This document shows, piece after piece, positions 63,548 through 64,000 of a stretch of 64,000 bases of DNA. The position numbers and the translations under genes were made by a program. Position 1 is the first letter of the stretch. Every line of letters begins with the position of its first letter. This DNA is from Streptomyces sp. SUK 48 (GTDB lineage: Bacteria > Actinomycetota > Actinomycetes > Streptomycetales > Streptomycetaceae). The stretch is taken from assembly GCF_009650765.1 (NCBI RefSeq), contig NZ_CP045740.1:124001-188000 (forward strand), given 5' to 3'. A model generated the notes under the pieces. That model had not been told where the DNA came from, ran no database searches, and saw only the letters and a list, made by a program, of their open reading frames with translations.

Positions 63548-64000
63548 GTGAACGATCTCGGACAGGACCTGGAACTGCGGCTCGTGCGCTACTTCACCGT
63601 GGTGGCGGCGCACCAGCACTTCGGCCGGGCAGCCGCCGACCTGCACGTGGCCCAGCCGGCGCTGAGCCGTCAGATCCAACGGCTCGAGAAATATCTCGGC
63701 GCACGACTGCTGGACCGCACTCCCCAGGGCACCCGGCTCACTCCGGCCGGCCGGACGTTCCTCCCCCGGGCCCGGGACCTGCTGCAGGCCGCCCGCCAGG
63801 CCGAGCTGGCCGTGCGTGAACAGGCCCAGACCGAACGGATCGCCATCGGCTACGTCGAAGACCTGGTGATCACTGCCGCCGTGCGCGAACTGCGCCGCCG
63901 TCACCCCGACGCCGAGATCGCCACCCGGCATCTGAGCTGCAAGGACGTCGGGGCACTGTCCGACAAGCGCGTCGACGTGCTGATCGCGCGGGCCCCGCTG
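63548..64000 (+). CDS. LysR-family regulator, partial (cut by the right edge)
   Basis: 151 codons visible from GTG 63548. N-terminal HTH: LRLVRYFTVVAAHQHFGRAA; ADLHVAQPALSRQIQRLEKY; then the start of the effector domain (ERIAIGYVEDLVITAAV; VDVLIARAPL). Divergent from the MDR oxidoreductase gene, the usual arrangement for a LysR regulator and its target. The C-terminal half is outside the window. Confidence 0.9.
   Translation, partial: MNDLGQDLELRLVRYFTVVAAHQHFGRAAADLHVAQPALSRQIQRLEKYLGARLLDRTPQGTRLTPAGRTFLPRARDLLQAARQAELAVREQAQTERIAIGYVEDLVITAAVRELRRRHPDAEIATRHLSCKDVGALSDKRVDVLIARAPL

Overview
The window is very GC-rich, with strong third-position G+C bias, GTG starts, short ATGA/GTGA gene overlaps and rare TTA leucine codons. 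The gene content (isorenieratene-type carotenoid cluster, LanKC lanthipeptide synthetase, many TetR/LysR/LuxR regulators) points to a Streptomyces chromosome, probably an accessory arm: there are no core housekeeping operons, and there are many broken genes and IS remnants.

Layout. 1-2319: a class III/IV-like lanthionine synthetase running off the left edge, preceded by a 60-residue candidate precursor peptide. 2803-12277: a complete carotenoid cluster in two divergent arms, crtY-crtT-crtU (minus, ending in two hairpins) and crtE-crtI-crtB-Rieske (plus); every junction overlaps by a few bases. CrtE carries a long repetitive tail. 12.3-16.5 kb: small secreted and membrane proteins, an IS5-type remnant, and a rearranged stretch with a hydrolase fragment and a frame-broken gene. 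16.6-18.5 kb: a TetR/FAD-monooxygenase pair around two tet-operator-like palindromes. 18.6-24.7 kb: a PAS-LuxR regulator divergent from a coupled ATP-grasp ligase / PEP-synthase-like / MFS operon with a TTA codon in its first gene. 25-36 kb: a secreted M4 metalloprotease, TetR/SDR, methyltransferase, HxlR and GNAT genes, a cysteine-repeat secreted protein, an acyltransferase, and an atypical class II tRNA followed by a 17-bp hairpin.

36.3-43.8 kb is the most distinctive region: five minus-strand genes, each overlapping the next by 4 nt, encoding a PaaK-like adenylating enzyme, an MFS exporter, a GNAT-like acyltransferase, a LuxE-like acyl-protein synthetase and a LuxC-like reductase fused to a second PaaK-like domain. 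The first gene has TTA at codon 6. This looks like a lux-type acid-activation and reduction system without luciferase, probably making and exporting an aldehyde-derived small molecule. Together with the ATP-grasp operon and the lanthipeptide locus, it is the best candidate for undescribed biology here.

44-52.6 kb: an EF-hand protein, several frameshifted genes (a DUF6000-like protein, a conserved hypothetical, an SDR), a CGNR regulator/MFS/epoxide hydrolase unit, a LysR gene with a perfect T-N11-A box, and scrambled IS5 debris. 52.8-58.9 kb: an APC permease, a serine beta-lactamase-like hydrolase, a PucR regulator and a diaminopimelate-decarboxylase-like enzyme, read as a peptide/amino-acid uptake and breakdown module. 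59-64 kb: a secreted beta-sandwich-like protein, a small hypothetical, a quinone-oxidoreductase-like MDR enzyme and a divergent LysR gene cut by the right edge. Functional names come from motif and family recognition only; no database search was possible.
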